Below are positions 1 to 8,199 of a stretch of DNA of 64,000 nucleotides, in pieces. The DNA is from Azospirillum sp. TSH64 (lineage in GTDB: Bacteria > Pseudomonadota > Alphaproteobacteria > Azospirillales > Azospirillaceae), in contig NZ_LGQW01000015.1 of assembly GCF_003116035.1 (NCBI RefSeq), positions 5,242,353 through 5,306,352 on the forward strand, given 5' to 3'. Position 1 is the stretch's first letter. Each line of letters starts with the position of its first letter. Position numbers and translations under genes: made by a program. The notes beneath the pieces are model-generated. The model did no database searches and was not told the origin of the DNA. It saw nothing but the letters and a program-made list of their open reading frames with translations.

Positions 1-20
1 AGATACTTACTCTTCTAAGT

Positions 21-563
21 ATGAGCAGCGCCTTCCCCCAAGCCCTCCTGTCGCACCGGCCGCTTGCCGACGCCGACATCCCGACGATCTGCGGCTTTCC
101 CCGCACGGCCGAAGAGCTGTATTTCCTGTTCCCGCGGGCGGTGTGGCCGCTGACCCCGGATCAGGTCCGGGCGACGCTGGGCATGCGCCGCGACCCCACC
201 GTCATCACCCTGGCGGAGAACGGACGGGAGCGTGTGGTCGGCTATGCCAATTATGCCACCTTCGAGGATGGCCGCACCGCCAGCATCGGCAATCTCAGCG
301 TCGATCCGGCCCTGCGCCGGCGCGGCATCGCCGAATATCTGGTGCGCACCATGATCGACCGTGCCTTCGACCATCACCACCTGCCCGAACTGACGCTCTA
401 CTGCTTCAACACCAACACTCCGGCTCTGCTGCTCTATGCCAAGCTGGGCATGGCGCCCGTCGCGCTGGAAACGCGGGTGACCCCCTGGGGCCAGCCGATC
501 GCGCTGTTCAAACTGCGCATGGATCACGCCACCTGGCGTTCGGTCGTTCCCATTGCCGCCTGA
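21..563 (+). CDS. GNAT family N-acetyltransferase
   Basis: This 180-residue protein has the GNAT fold signature: a central strand rich in small residues (IGNLSVDPALRRRGIAEYLV, about residues 91-110) holding the RRxGIA acetyl-CoA pyrophosphate loop, then a C-terminal FNTNTPALLLYAKLGM segment typical of motif B. It should move an acetyl group from acetyl-CoA to an amine; the substrate cannot be told from sequence. The ATG is only 20 bases from the window edge, so its promoter and operon partners are out of view. It is followed by 126 bases without a gene and then a Tat-signal protein on the same strand. Confidence 0.85.
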   Translation: MSSAFPQALLSHRPLADADIPTICGFPRTAEELYFLFPRAVWPLTPDQVRATLGMRRDPTVITLAENGRERVVGYANYATFEDGRTASIGNLSVDPALRRRGIAEYLVRTMIDRAFDHHHLPELTLYCFNTNTPALLLYAKLGMAPVALETRVTPWGQPIALFKLRMDHATWRSVVPIAA

Positions 564-689
564 CCTTCCGAATATTTAATGATAGGGCCGCTGGCGGGGC
601 GGGACATGAGGCGTATAGTCGGTCGCCTGTGGACGCGGCTGCCTCGTGCGCGGCTGCTGCGTGGCCCGAACCATCGACGGAGCGGACGG

Positions 690-1007
690 ATGAGCAAATT
701 GGGCGCGGATGCGAGCCGGCGTGCGGTGCTGGCCGGACTTGTCGCCGGCGGTGCCGGGCTGTTTGCCGCCGGTGGGGCCAAGGCGATCACCGCGCAGTCC
801 AGTTCCGATTATGGCGCGATGCTGGATGCCGCCTGCGGCGCCAGCACCGACCACAAGCGCCAGATCGCCGCGGTGGAGAAGACACTTGGCGTCCTTCTCC
901 CCGACGCGCGGGTGGTGGAGGCGTTGCAGCGCACCCAATGCCCGTCCTGCGGATGCCCGCTGGCGCTGGCTGCCGGGCTTGCGAAAGGCGATGCCGGCGC
1001 CTTCTGA
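690..1007 (+). CDS. small Tat-signal (twin-arginine) exported protein, unknown function
   Basis: The product has 105 residues. It opens with a twin-arginine-like segment (SRRAVLAGL, residues 10-18), a hydrophobic Gly/Ala-rich stretch and an AKA cleavage-like site near residue 32, so export, probably by Tat, is likely. The mature part is short and ends with a CPSCGCP cluster (about residues 83-89) that could bind a metal or form disulphides. An in-frame start exists at 579, but it would bury the signal sequence behind about 37 Arg-rich residues, so the ATG at 690 is preferred. It lies 88 bases before gatC. No family was recognised. Confidence 0.6.
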   Translation: MSKLGADASRRAVLAGLVAGGAGLFAAGGAKAITAQSSSDYGAMLDAACGASTDHKRQIAAVEKTLGVLLPDARVVEALQRTQCPSCGCPLALAAGLAKGDAGAF

Positions 1008-1095
1008 GCGGCGGAATGGCCGCAATCGTTGCGGATGAAGCCGGCGGGTGCTAGCTTCGCGGCCGATTTCCAATGTTTTGGAAGAGAGTAGAGGC

Positions 1096-1383
1096 ATGTC
1101 GCTCGACAAGGCCACGGTGGCCAAGATCGCGCATCTGGCCCGCATCAAGGTGCCGGACGAGGAACTGGAATCCCTGGCTGGGGAACTGAGCCAGATTCTG
1201 ACCTTCGTGGAACAGCTCAACGAGGTCGACACGAAGGACGTGCCGCCGATGACCAGCGTCGCTGCGCAAAAGCTGCGCCGCCGCAAGGACGAGGTCACCG
1301 ACGGCGGCTATGCCGCGCAGGTCCTGTCGAACGGTCCGGAAACGGCCGAAGGCTTCTTTGTCGTGCCCAAGGTGGTCGAGTGA
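1096..1383 (+). CDS. gatC: Asp-tRNA(Asn)/Glu-tRNA(Gln) amidotransferase subunit C
   Basis: The 95-residue product has the GatC pattern: an N-terminal helix (VAKIAHLARIKV), an ELSQILTFVEQLNEVDT segment, the PPMTSV motif and a C-terminal FFVVPKVVE tail. GatC holds GatA and GatB together in the complex that amidates Glu-tRNA(Gln) or Asp-tRNA(Asn) in the cytoplasm. The ATG at 1096 follows a GAGAGTAGAGG purine-rich site. Its TGA overlaps the gatA ATG (ATGA), so translation is coupled. No gatB follows gatA in this window. Confidence 0.95.
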   Translation: MSLDKATVAKIAHLARIKVPDEELESLAGELSQILTFVEQLNEVDTKDVPPMTSVAAQKLRRRKDEVTDGGYAAQVLSNGPETAEGFFVVPKVVE

Positions 1384-2864
1384 TGACGGCGCTCACGCAT
1401 CTGACGATGGCCGGGGCCCTGGATGGCCTCGCCAAGAAGGAGTTCACCGCGGTCGAGCTGACCGAGGCGCATGTGCGCGCGGTCGAGGCCGTGCGCCCCT
1501 TCAACATCTTCATCACCGAGACGCCCGATGCCGCCCTGTCGATGGCCAAGGCCAGCGACGAGCGCCGGGCGCAGGGCACCGCCGGTCCGATGGACGGCCT
1601 GCCCATTGCGGTGAAGGACCTGTTCTGCACCAAGGGTGTGGCCACCACCGCCGGCAGCCACATCCTGGACGGCTTCAAGCCGGAGTATGAGTCCACGGTG
1701 ACCTCCCAGCTGTGGCGCGACGGCGCCGTCATGCTGGGCAAGGTGAACCTGGACGAGTTCGCCATGGGCTCCGCCACCATCACCGCCCATCAGGGCGAGA
1801 CGGTCAGCCCGTGGAGCCCCGGCGCGCCGGGTGCCTGGGAGAGGAAGATCGTCGCCGGCGGGTCGTCGGGCGGCTCCGCCGCGGTGATCGCCGCGCGTGC
1901 CGCACTGGGCGCCACCGGCACCGACACCGGCGGCTCGATCCGCCAGCCGGCCGGCTACACCGGCACCGTCGGCATCAAGCCGACATACGGCCGCTGCTCG
2001 CGCTGGGGCATCGTCGCCTACGCCTCCTCGCTGGATCAAGCCGGGCCGATGACCCGCACGGTCGAGGATGCGGCGATCATGCTGCGCTCCATGTGCGGGT
2101 TCGATCCGAAGGATTCCACTTCCGTCGATATGCCGGTGCCGGATTTCCGCGCCGCCCTGACCGGCGACATCCGCGGCCTGCGCGTCGGCATTCCCAAGGA
2201 ATACCGGGTCGAGGGTCTGTCGGCTGAGATCGCCGCGCTGTGGGAGCAGGGCATCGCCTGGCTGAAGGAGGCCGGTGCCGAGCCGGTCGAGGTCAGCCTG
2301 CCGCATACCAAATACGCGCTGGCCGCCTACTACATCATCGCGCCGGCCGAGGCGTCGTCCAACCTCGCGCGCTATGACGGCGTGCGCTACGGCCTGCGGG
2401 TCGAGGGCGGCAACCTCAAGGAGATGTACGAGAACACCCGCGGCGCCGGTTTCGGCAAGGAAGTGCAGCGCCGCATCCTGATCGGCACCTACGTGCTGTC
2501 GGCCGGCTATTACGACGCCTACTACAACAAGGCCCGTCAGGTGCGCACGCGCATCAAGTGGGACTTCGACGAGGCGTTCAAGAGCTGCGACGTCATCCTG
2601 ACGCCGACCGCCCCCAGCACGCCGTTCGCCATCGGCGAGAAGATGGACGATCCGGTGCAGATGTACCTGAACGACGTCTTCACCGTTCCGATCAACCTCG
2701 CCGGCCTGCCGGCGATGTCGGTCCCGGCTGGTCTCGGTGCCGACGGCCTGCCGCTCGGCCTCCAACTGATCGGCCGCCCGTTCGACGAGGAGACGCTGCT
2801 GCGCGTCGGTCAGGTCGTCGAAAAGGCCGCCAATTTCAGCGCTGTTCCGCCCTTCGTGGCGTGA
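1380..2864 (+). CDS. gatA: Asp-tRNA(Asn)/Glu-tRNA(Gln) amidotransferase subunit A
   Basis: The 494-residue protein is an amidase-signature enzyme. The catalytic lysine lies in PIAVKDLF (about residue 79), the signature loop GGSSGGSAAVIAARAALGATG carries the cis-Ser, and GTDTGGSIRQPA carries the nucleophilic Ser. GatA hydrolyses glutamine and passes ammonia to GatB for transamidation of mischarged tRNA. The length is normal for GatA. The start overlaps the gatC stop by four bases, and a second ATG follows at 1383. A strong hairpin with a T-run begins 28 bases after the stop, so gatC-gatA is transcribed without gatB. Confidence 0.97.
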   Translation: MMTALTHLTMAGALDGLAKKEFTAVELTEAHVRAVEAVRPFNIFITETPDAALSMAKASDERRAQGTAGPMDGLPIAVKDLFCTKGVATTAGSHILDGFKPEYESTVTSQLWRDGAVMLGKVNLDEFAMGSATITAHQGETVSPWSPGAPGAWERKIVAGGSSGGSAAVIAARAALGATGTDTGGSIRQPAGYTGTVGIKPTYGRCSRWGIVAYASSLDQAGPMTRTVEDAAIMLRSMCGFDPKDSTSVDMPVPDFRAALTGDIRGLRVGIPKEYRVEGLSAEIAALWEQGIAWLKEAGAEPVEVSLPHTKYALAAYYIIAPAEASSNLARYDGVRYGLRVEGGNLKEMYENTRGAGFGKEVQRRILIGTYVLSAGYYDAYYNKARQVRTRIKWDFDEAFKSCDVILTPTAPSTPFAIGEKMDDPVQMYLNDVFTVPINLAGLPAMSVPAGLGADGLPLGLQLIGRPFDEETLLRVGQVVEKAANFSAVPPFVA

Positions 2865-2892
2865 CGCGGGTGGCTTGACAGCTTGACAGCGG

Positions 2893-2929
2893 AAGGGCCG
2901 GCTCCTACCAGGAGCCGGCCCTTTTCGTT
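2893..2929 (+). terminator. Rho-independent terminator after gatA
   Basis: A perfect 13-bp stem (AAGGGCCGGCTCC, 2893-2905, pairing with 2911-2923) with a 5-base loop runs straight into TTTTCGTTT. It ends the gatCA transcript. Confidence 0.85.
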
Positions 2930-2951
2930 TGGAATGAGGCGGTCGGGGCGC

Positions 2952-3152
2952 TTACGCCCCGCCGATGCCCTGAACATAGGTCTCGCCGGTCTTCGGATCG
3001 ATGTTTTCGCCAGTCCCCGGCGTGCCCGGCGGCGCTTCGTCCTTGTCGCTCATCGGTTCGACCGCCGGCGTCACCGGGATCGGCTTGGTCGCCGGACGGT
3101 CGCTGGCGGACCGGTCAGTCTGCGGCATATCGGAGGTCTTCTCATCGGCCAT
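2952..3152 (-). CDS. small hydrophilic protein, unknown function
   Basis: This 66-residue protein is rich in Pro, Asp, Thr and Gly, with no hydrophobic segment, and is predicted disordered. The C-terminus, IDPKTGETYVQGIGGA, looks like a short conserved tail. An AGGGAG ribosome site sits about 9 bases before the ATG, which supports it as a real gene. It converges with gatA and shares the intergenic space after that gene's terminator. I recognise no function. Confidence 0.55.
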   Translation of the reverse strand: MADEKTSDMPQTDRSASDRPATKPIPVTPAVEPMSDKDEAPPGTPGTGENIDPKTGETYVQGIGGA

Positions 3153-3228
3153 GACGGCTTGCTCCCTTCGTTGGCTCGGTTCATCCCCACCAACAGGCCA
3201 TCGGCAGCATCGTCACCCCCCGGCCCCG

Positions 3229-3423
3229 CTATTCCGCCGCCTCCAGCGCCACCCGCGCCAGTTCCAGCAGCTTCTTGTCCACTTCTTCCTCGTCATAGCC
3301 GGGGTTGTCGGCCAGGGAGTCGCGCAGTCGCATGGTGATCAGTTCGCCGGTGTGATGCTTTTCGTAAAGGCGGACGTCGCCCAGCGCCTTTGCGACGCGG
3401 CGCAGCTTATCGCGGTCCATCAT
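3229..3423 (-). CDS. small acidic/basic helical protein, unknown function
   Basis: The 64-residue protein is mostly helical and charged (MDRDKLRRVAKALGDVRLY, then a GYDEEEVDKKLLELARVALEAAE C-terminus). A good AGGAGAG site precedes two adjacent ATG codons (3423 and 3420); either could be used. There is no membrane or signal segment. It is 76 bases upstream of the 66-residue gene on the same strand and may be cotranscribed. Function unknown. Confidence 0.6.
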   Translation of the reverse strand: MMDRDKLRRVAKALGDVRLYEKHHTGELITMRLRDSLADNPGYDEEEVDKKLLELARVALEAAE

Positions 3424-3598
3424 GCTCTCCTGTCTTGGTCAGCCAACTTGATCACTGCAGTGGAAACAGCCGGACCGCTGCATCATTCCTGCCCTCTATC
3501 CTCGTCCATGCGCCGTACTGCGCTTGGATGGCGGAACAGGGGAGGGCTTTCCAGCGTCCCTGTAGATGTCGGCAATCATGGCGATTGGGGGCGTAAGC

Positions 3599-3889
3599 AT
3601 GGATCCGGGACACGATCAACGGCGCGAATTGCTCACCCGCGTTCGCCATGTCGTGGAGCATTACGAACGCTACAGCACCGCCGGGCCGGCCATCATGCGC
3701 GGCGTGCGCTATGACCTTGCGGTGCGGGCAACCGACCTGAACGGCGACGGCTGCCAGTTCCCCGCCTGCAACTGCGCGAAGGCGGACTGCGCGGAGCGCA
3801 AGGGATGCGTGCCGGATGTCGGCGCTTGGACCGAACAGGCCAAAAAAGAAAACCGCCCCCGGCACGGACCGGGAGCGGCTTTGGAATGA
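3599..3889 (+). CDS. small cysteine-rich protein, unknown function
   Basis: The 96-residue product has a helical N-terminus and a Cys-rich block (CQFPACNCAKADCAERKGC, roughly residues 52-70) with five cysteines in a metal- or disulphide-like spacing. The ATG at 3599 follows a GGGGGC purine stretch; an upstream ATG at 3566 adds 11 residues and is less well placed. The last 15 codons run through the glnA terminator of the opposite strand, so the true C-terminus is under an unusual constraint. Function unknown. Confidence 0.5.
   Translation: MDPGHDQRRELLTRVRHVVEHYERYSTAGPAIMRGVRYDLAVRATDLNGDGCQFPACNCAKADCAERKGCVPDVGAWTEQAKKENRPRHGPGAALE
3842..3884 (-). terminator. Rho-independent terminator of glnA
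   Basis: Read on the minus strand, CCGCTCCCGG pairs with CCGGGGGCGG (one G-T pair) around a short loop and is followed by TTTTCTTTTTT. It lies 52 bases after the glnA stop and overlaps the end of the small Cys-rich gene on the plus strand. Confidence 0.8.
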
Positions 3890-3935
3890 TGCGTAACCGG
3901 CCGCGGCGCCCGTTGCCGGACGCCGCGAGGCAACA

Positions 3936-5345
3936 TCAGACCGAGTAGTACATTTTGTATTCGATCGGGTGCGGCATGGTCTCGAAGGCCATCATCTCTT
4001 CCGTGCGGAGATCGATGTAGCCGTCGATCATGTCGGCCGAGAAGACATCGCCCTTGCGCAGGTACTCGTTGTCCTCGCGCAGCGCGGTGAGCGCCTCGCG
4101 CAGCGAGCCGCAAACCGTCGGAACCTTGGCCAGCTCGTCCGGCGGCAGGTCGTACAGGTTCTTGTCCATCGCGTCGCCGGGGTGGATCTTGTTCTGGATG
4201 CCGTCCAGGCCGGCCATCAGCATGGCGGCGAAGGCCAGGTACGGGTTGGCCGACGGATCCGGGAAGCGGACCTCGACGCGCTTGCCCTTCGGCGAGGCGA
4301 CGTACGGGATGCGGCAGGACGCCGAACGGTTGCGGGCCGAGTAGGCCAGCAGGACCGGGGCCTCATAGCCCGGGACCAGGCGCTTGTAGCTGTTGGTCGA
4401 CGGGTTGGTGAAGGCGTTCAGCGACTTGGCGTGCTTGATGATGCCGCCGATGTAGTACAGCGCCAGCTCCGACAGGTCGGCGTACTGGTTGCCGGCGAAC
4501 AGCGGCTGGCCGTCCTTCCAGATCGACTGGTGGCAGTGCATGCCCGAACCGTTGTCGCCGAACACCGGCTTCGGCATGAAGGTGGCCGACTTGCCGTAGG
4601 CGTGGGCGACGTTGTGCACCACGTACTTGTAGTACTGCATGTTGTCGCCGGTGCGGACCAGCGTGTCGAACTTGATGCCCAGCTCGTGCTGGGCGGCAGC
4701 CACCTCATGGTGGTGCTTCTCGACCGGAACGCCCATCTCGGCCAGGACGCTCAGCATCTCGGCGCGCAGGTCGTTGCAGCTGTCGACCGGAGCGACCGGG
4801 AAGTAGCCGCCCTTGGTGCCCGGGCGGTGGCCCAGGTTGCCGTCCTCATAGTCCTTGCCCGACGAGTAGGAACCCTCGTCCGAGGCGAACTCGTACGACA
4901 CCTTGTTCATGTCGACGGAGTACTTCACGTCGTCGAACACGAAGAATTCGGCTTCCGGGCCGAAGAAGACGGTGTCGCCGATGCCGGCCGAAGCGGTGTA
5001 GCGCTCGGCGGCCTTGGCGATGCCGCGCGGGCAACGGGCATAGGAACCGCCGGTGCCCGGATCGTACACGTCGCAGAGGATGTTCAGCGTCGGCTGGGCG
5101 GCGAACGGATCCATCACGGCCGTCGTCGGGTCCAGCTTCAGGATCATGTCCGACTCTTCGATGCCCTTCCAGCCGGCGATCGAGGAACCGTCGAACATGA
5201 TGCCGTCTTCGAACACGTCCTCGTCGATGGTGGAGACGTGCTGAGCGGTGTGGTGCAGCTTGCCGCGCGGGTCGGTGAAGCGCAGGTCCACGTACTTGAC
5301 GTCGTGTTCCTTGATCAGGTCGAAGACCTTGCTGATGTCGGACAT
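3936..5345 (-). CDS. glnA: type I glutamine synthetase
   Basis: This is GlnA, 469 residues, the dodecameric cytoplasmic enzyme that makes glutamine from glutamate, ammonia and ATP. Visible signatures are FDGSSIAGW (N-terminal Mg/ATP site), the GxGMHCHQS motif (NGSGMHCHQSIWKDG), NPSTNSYKRLVPGYEAP (ATP/glutamate binding) and NLYDLPPDE near the C-terminus, where the Tyr is the adenylylation site in GSI-beta enzymes. The start MSDISKVFDL at 5345 matches the family; an in-frame extension of 15 residues is rejected. It lies 294 bases downstream of glnB on the same strand, an arrangement known from Azospirillum. Read-through from the glnB promoter plus a local promoter is likely, and control by GlnB/GlnE is expected. 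Confidence 0.98.
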   Translation of the reverse strand: MSDISKVFDLIKEHDVKYVDLRFTDPRGKLHHTAQHVSTIDEDVFEDGIMFDGSSIAGWKGIEESDMILKLDPTTAVMDPFAAQPTLNILCDVYDPGTGGSYARCPRGIAKAAERYTASAGIGDTVFFGPEAEFFVFDDVKYSVDMNKVSYEFASDEGSYSSGKDYEDGNLGHRPGTKGGYFPVAPVDSCNDLRAEMLSVLAEMGVPVEKHHHEVAAAQHELGIKFDTLVRTGDNMQYYKYVVHNVAHAYGKSATFMPKPVFGDNGSGMHCHQSIWKDGQPLFAGNQYADLSELALYYIGGIIKHAKSLNAFTNPSTNSYKRLVPGYEAPVLLAYSARNRSASCRIPYVASPKGKRVEVRFPDPSANPYLAFAAMLMAGLDGIQNKIHPGDAMDKNLYDLPPDELAKVPTVCGSLREALTALREDNEYLRKGDVFSADMIDGYIDLRTEEMMAFETMPHPIEYKMYYSV

Positions 5346-5639
5346 GTCTCTTTTTCCACGCTTTAAGAGGGTTGGATCCCGCTGCGTCAAGCCGCTGTCG
5401 AAGCCCCTACGGGGCTTTGGCGGCGGAGGGCGGCGCTCGCGGCGGACGTTATCTCACGCCTTTCTTCCCCGCACAACGCGCCAACCCAAAAAGTCGCACG
5501 TTCGCCATAGGCGGCCTTCGGCCGTTCGGCGAGGTGTGCGGCAGGAGCCGGCAGGAGGGAGAGGGGAAATCGGCGCATGTTGGCGGATGCTGGTCGGAGG
5601 GAGGCCGGTCGGACCGGTGGGGGCCAGGACGTCGCGCGA

Positions 5640-5978
5640 TCAGATCGCGTCGGCGCCCTTCTCACCGGTGCGGATGCGGACAACTTCCTCCACGGGCGTG
5701 ACGAAGATCTTGCCGTCGCCGATGCGGCCGGTATGCGCGGCCTGCTGGATCGCCTCGATCGCCCGTTCCACCAGGGAGTCTTCCATCACCACCTCGATCT
5801 TCACCTTCGGCAGGAAGTCCACGACGTATTCCGCGCCGCGGTAAAGCTCCGTGTGGCCCTTCTGGCGGCCGAAGCCCTTGGCTTCGGTGACGGTGATCCC
5901 CTTGATCCCGACTTCGTGAAGGGCCTCCTTCACCTCGTCGAGTTTGAACGGCTTGATGATGGCTTCGATCTTCTTCAT
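5640..5978 (-). CDS. glnB: nitrogen regulatory protein PII
   Basis: The 112-residue PII protein has all signatures: the start MKKIEAIIKPFKLDEVK, the T-loop with the uridylylation tyrosine at residue 51 (ELYRGAEYVVDF), and the C-terminal GRIGDGKIFVTPVEEVVRIRTGE. As a trimer it senses 2-oxoglutarate and ATP/ADP and controls GlnE, NtrB and other targets. The reading frame extends upstream, but MKKIEA is the family start and follows a GAGAGACCC purine tract. A clear sigma-54 promoter lies about 70 bases upstream at 6048-6065, so expression should depend on NtrC and RpoN. Confidence 0.98.
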   Translation of the reverse strand: MKKIEAIIKPFKLDEVKEALHEVGIKGITVTEAKGFGRQKGHTELYRGAEYVVDFLPKVKIEVVMEDSLVERAIEAIQQAAHTGRIGDGKIFVTPVEEVVRIRTGEKGADAI

Positions 5979-6047
5979 GGGTCTCTCGTGTACGAGGTGC
6001 CAACGCCGGCAGGCACCGTCCACGGCACTGCCGACAGCGACGACGGT

Positions 6048-6065
6048 AAGCATGGAGCGTGCCAC
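6048..6065 (-). promoter_or_regulatory. sigma-54 (RpoN) promoter of glnB-glnA
   Basis: On the minus strand the sequence is GTGGCACGCTCCATGCTT. GG and GC are 10 bases apart (-24/-12), and TGGCACG-N4-aTGCT matches the RpoN consensus in all but one position. It lies about 70 bases before the glnB ATG. Confidence 0.8.
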
Positions 6066-6169
6066 ATTCGGCCGATCCGGTCCGGCGGCATCGACGCTGG
6101 TCATAAGACGGTCGGATGCCGTCCGATGGGGCAGGGTGCTGCCGAAGGATTCAGCGGAGTGAACAATAT

Positions 6170-6186
6170 TTGTGCAACTGGCGCAA
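6170..6186 (-). promoter_or_regulatory. candidate NtrC-type enhancer dyad upstream of glnB
   Basis: TTGTGC-N5-GCGCAA is an imperfect inverted repeat with one mismatch, about 105 bases upstream of the glnB -24/-12 promoter, a usual enhancer distance. The match to NtrC sites is loose. Confidence 0.35.
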
Positions 6187-6286
6187 GCGCTCCGCGCCAA
6201 CCGGCGTTCAAAGGCCCGATCGTACGGGAGAAAGGGGTGCCGCTCCGCTCCGAAAGAAGTTTTTTCGCTTTTCGTGAAAAAGCCGC

Positions 6287-6315
6287 TTGACCGGCCAGCC
6301 GCGGTGGAGCATAAC
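6287..6315 (+). promoter_or_regulatory. candidate sigma-70 promoter of tRNA-His
   Basis: TTGACC (6287-6292) and CATAAC (6310-6315) are 17 bases apart and end about 31 bases before the tRNA. The -35 box is good and the -10 box is fair. Confidence 0.45.
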
Positions 6316-6345
6316 GCGGCTCCCGACGGCGGAAACGCTGACGGC

Positions 6346-6422
6346 GGCGGTGGTAGCTCAGTTGGTAGAGCTCTCGGTTGTGGTCCGAGCGGTCGTGGGT
6401 TCGAGTCCCATCCATCGCCCCA
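6346..6422 (+). tRNA. tRNA-His (GTG)
   Basis: A complete cloverleaf can be drawn: acceptor GCGGTGG with CCATCGC, D arm GCTCAGTTGGTAGAGC, anticodon arm CTCGG-TTGTGGT-CCGAG with anticodon GTG, and a T arm with TTCGAGT. The extra G at -1 (6346) opposite C73 is the identity element for histidine. CCA is encoded (6420-6422). Confidence 0.95.
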
Positions 6423-6458
6423 TCATCTTCTTCGCGTCCTGGAAGAATTCTGTTCTAT

Positions 6459-6495
6459 AAACGTCCGCACGGCTTAACCGCCGTCGCGGACGTTT
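6459..6495 (+). terminator. terminator after tRNA-His
   Basis: AAACGTCCGC-ACGGC pairs with GCCGT-C-GCGGACGTTT (one bulged base) around TTAACC, a 15-bp stem ending in TTT. It starts 37 bases after the tRNA. Confidence 0.75.
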
Positions 6496-6622
6496 GTGCA
6501 TGTCGGCATGGGTTTTCCCGGGGGTGAGATATCGCCTACGGGTAGAGCGTGCGTGCGCATCTTCGCCCGCAGAGGAAACGGCAAGGCAAGCCAGGGTCGG
6601 CCAGGGGTGGGGAGAGTGGGGG

Positions 6623-8086
6623 ATGGATGAGCTTCTGTCCGTCGCGGAGATGTATCGGGCCGACCAGCTGACGATTGCCGCCGGCGTGCCCGGTCCGGCC
6701 CTGATGGAGGCTGCCGGCGCCGCCGTGGTTCGGGCGGTGTGCGAGCGCTGGGCGCCGCATCCGACCGCCGTGCTCTGCGGCCCCGGCAACAACGGCGGCG
6801 ACGGTTTCGTCATCGCCCGGTTGCTGCTGGAGGCCGGCTGGCCCGTCCGTCTGGCGCTGCTCGGCACCCGCTCGGCCCTGACCGGCGATGCCGCGGTGGC
6901 GGCGGAGCGCTGGCCCGGCCCGATCGAGGCGGCCGATCCCTATATCCTGAAGGGCAACCCCCTGGTCATCGATGCGCTGTTCGGCGCAGGCCTGACCCGG
7001 CCGCTCGACGGCGTCGCCCGCGCCATTGTCGAGGCGATGGAAGGCCGCACCGTCGTCGCCGTCGACGTGCCGAGCGGCCTGCATGGCGACAGCGGCCGGG
7101 TGCTGGGCGCCGCACCGCAGGCGGCGCTGACCGTCACCTTCTTTCGCCGCAAGCCCGGCCATGTGCTGCTGCCCGGACGCACCCTGTGCGGCGAGGTGGT
7201 GGTCGCCGACATCGGCATTCCGGATCGGGTGCTGGACAGCATCGCGCCGCAGACCGCGGTCAACGAGCCGTCGCTGTGGAGCCACCGCTTCCCCTGGCCG
7301 GCGCTGGACGGCCACAAATATGCGCGCGGCCATGCGGTGGTGCTGGGCGGCGCGCGGATGACGGGCGCGGCGCGGCTGGCTTCGGTTGCCGCTCTCCGCG
7401 CCGGGGCTGGGCTTGTCACCATCGCCTGCCCGCCGGAGGCCTTCCCGGTCTATGCCGCCGGCTGCGCCAGCGTGATCGTCGATCCGCTGGAGGACGCCGG
7501 CGCCTTCGCCCGGCTGCTGCAGGACCCGCGCAGGAATGCGGTTCTGGTCGGGCCGGGGGCGGGAAGGGGGGCGCAGACCCGCGCCGCGGTGATGGCCGCG
7601 CTGGACGCCCGCCGCGCCTGCGTGCTGGATGCCGACGCCCTGACCAGCTTCGCCGAGTCGGCCGACGAATTGCTCGACCGGCTCGACCAGCGCTGTGTCC
7701 TCACCCCGCATGAGGGGGAGTTCGCCCGGCTGTTCGGCGATTCGGTGGGCATGGACGGCGACAAGCTGTCGCGGGTGCGCGCCGCCGCCGCGCGCTCCGG
7801 CGCGGTCGTCGTGCTGAAGGGCGCCGATACCGTGGTCGCCGCTCCGGACGGACGTGCCGTGGTCAACGTCAACGCGCCTCCCGATCTGGCAACCGCGGGA
7901 ACCGGCGACGTGCTGGCCGGCATTGTTCTGGGGTTGCTGGCGCAGGGGATGGACGGGTTCGAGGCCGCCTGCACCGCCGTCTGGCTGCATGGCGAGGCCG
8001 GGCGCGCGCTCGGTCCCGGCCTGATCTCCGACGATCTTGCCGGCGCGCTGCCCGGCGTGCTGAAGGCGTTGAAGGTGCAGGGATAA
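6623..8086 (+). CDS. nnrD: bifunctional NAD(P)H-hydrate epimerase / ADP-dependent NAD(P)H-hydrate dehydratase
   Basis: The 487-residue protein is a fusion of the YjeF N-terminal epimerase (residues 1-210; GNNGGDGFVIARLL and DALFGAGLTRPL are its nucleotide-site motifs) and the YjeF C-terminal, carbohydrate-kinase-like dehydratase (residues 230-487; HKYARGHAVVLGG, VGPGAGRG, LTPHEGEFARLFG and the anion-hole motif AGTGDVLAGIVLG). Together they repair damaged NADHX and NADPHX. The ATG at 6623 follows GGGGAGAGTGGGGG. The frame opens at 6494 inside the tRNA-His terminator, so the longer start is rejected. It is divergent from glnB across tRNA-His. Confidence 0.95.
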   Translation: MDELLSVAEMYRADQLTIAAGVPGPALMEAAGAAVVRAVCERWAPHPTAVLCGPGNNGGDGFVIARLLLEAGWPVRLALLGTRSALTGDAAVAAERWPGPIEAADPYILKGNPLVIDALFGAGLTRPLDGVARAIVEAMEGRTVVAVDVPSGLHGDSGRVLGAAPQAALTVTFFRRKPGHVLLPGRTLCGEVVVADIGIPDRVLDSIAPQTAVNEPSLWSHRFPWPALDGHKYARGHAVVLGGARMTGAARLASVAALRAGAGLVTIACPPEAFPVYAAGCASVIVDPLEDAGAFARLLQDPRRNAVLVGPGAGRGAQTRAAVMAALDARRACVLDADALTSFAESADELLDRLDQRCVLTPHEGEFARLFGDSVGMDGDKLSRVRAAAARSGAVVVLKGADTVVAAPDGRAVVNVNAPPDLATAGTGDVLAGIVLGLLAQGMDGFEAACTAVWLHGEAGRALGPGLISDDLAGALPGVLKALKVQG

Positions 8087-8199
8087 CCCCGGCCAAGGAC
8101 AGGCTGGGGGCGGATTGGAGGCGACGTTGGCGGTACCCCCGACGACGGCGTCCGCGCGCCCCCTTGCGGCAGAGCGCCGGCAGGACCAGACTCCGGGTC

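Noticed and set aside
5990..6006. A second sigma-54-like element (TTGGCACC on the minus strand) close to glnB
   Set aside because: The -12 GC is absent at the required 10-base distance; AC stands there instead. The element at 6048-6065 is far better.
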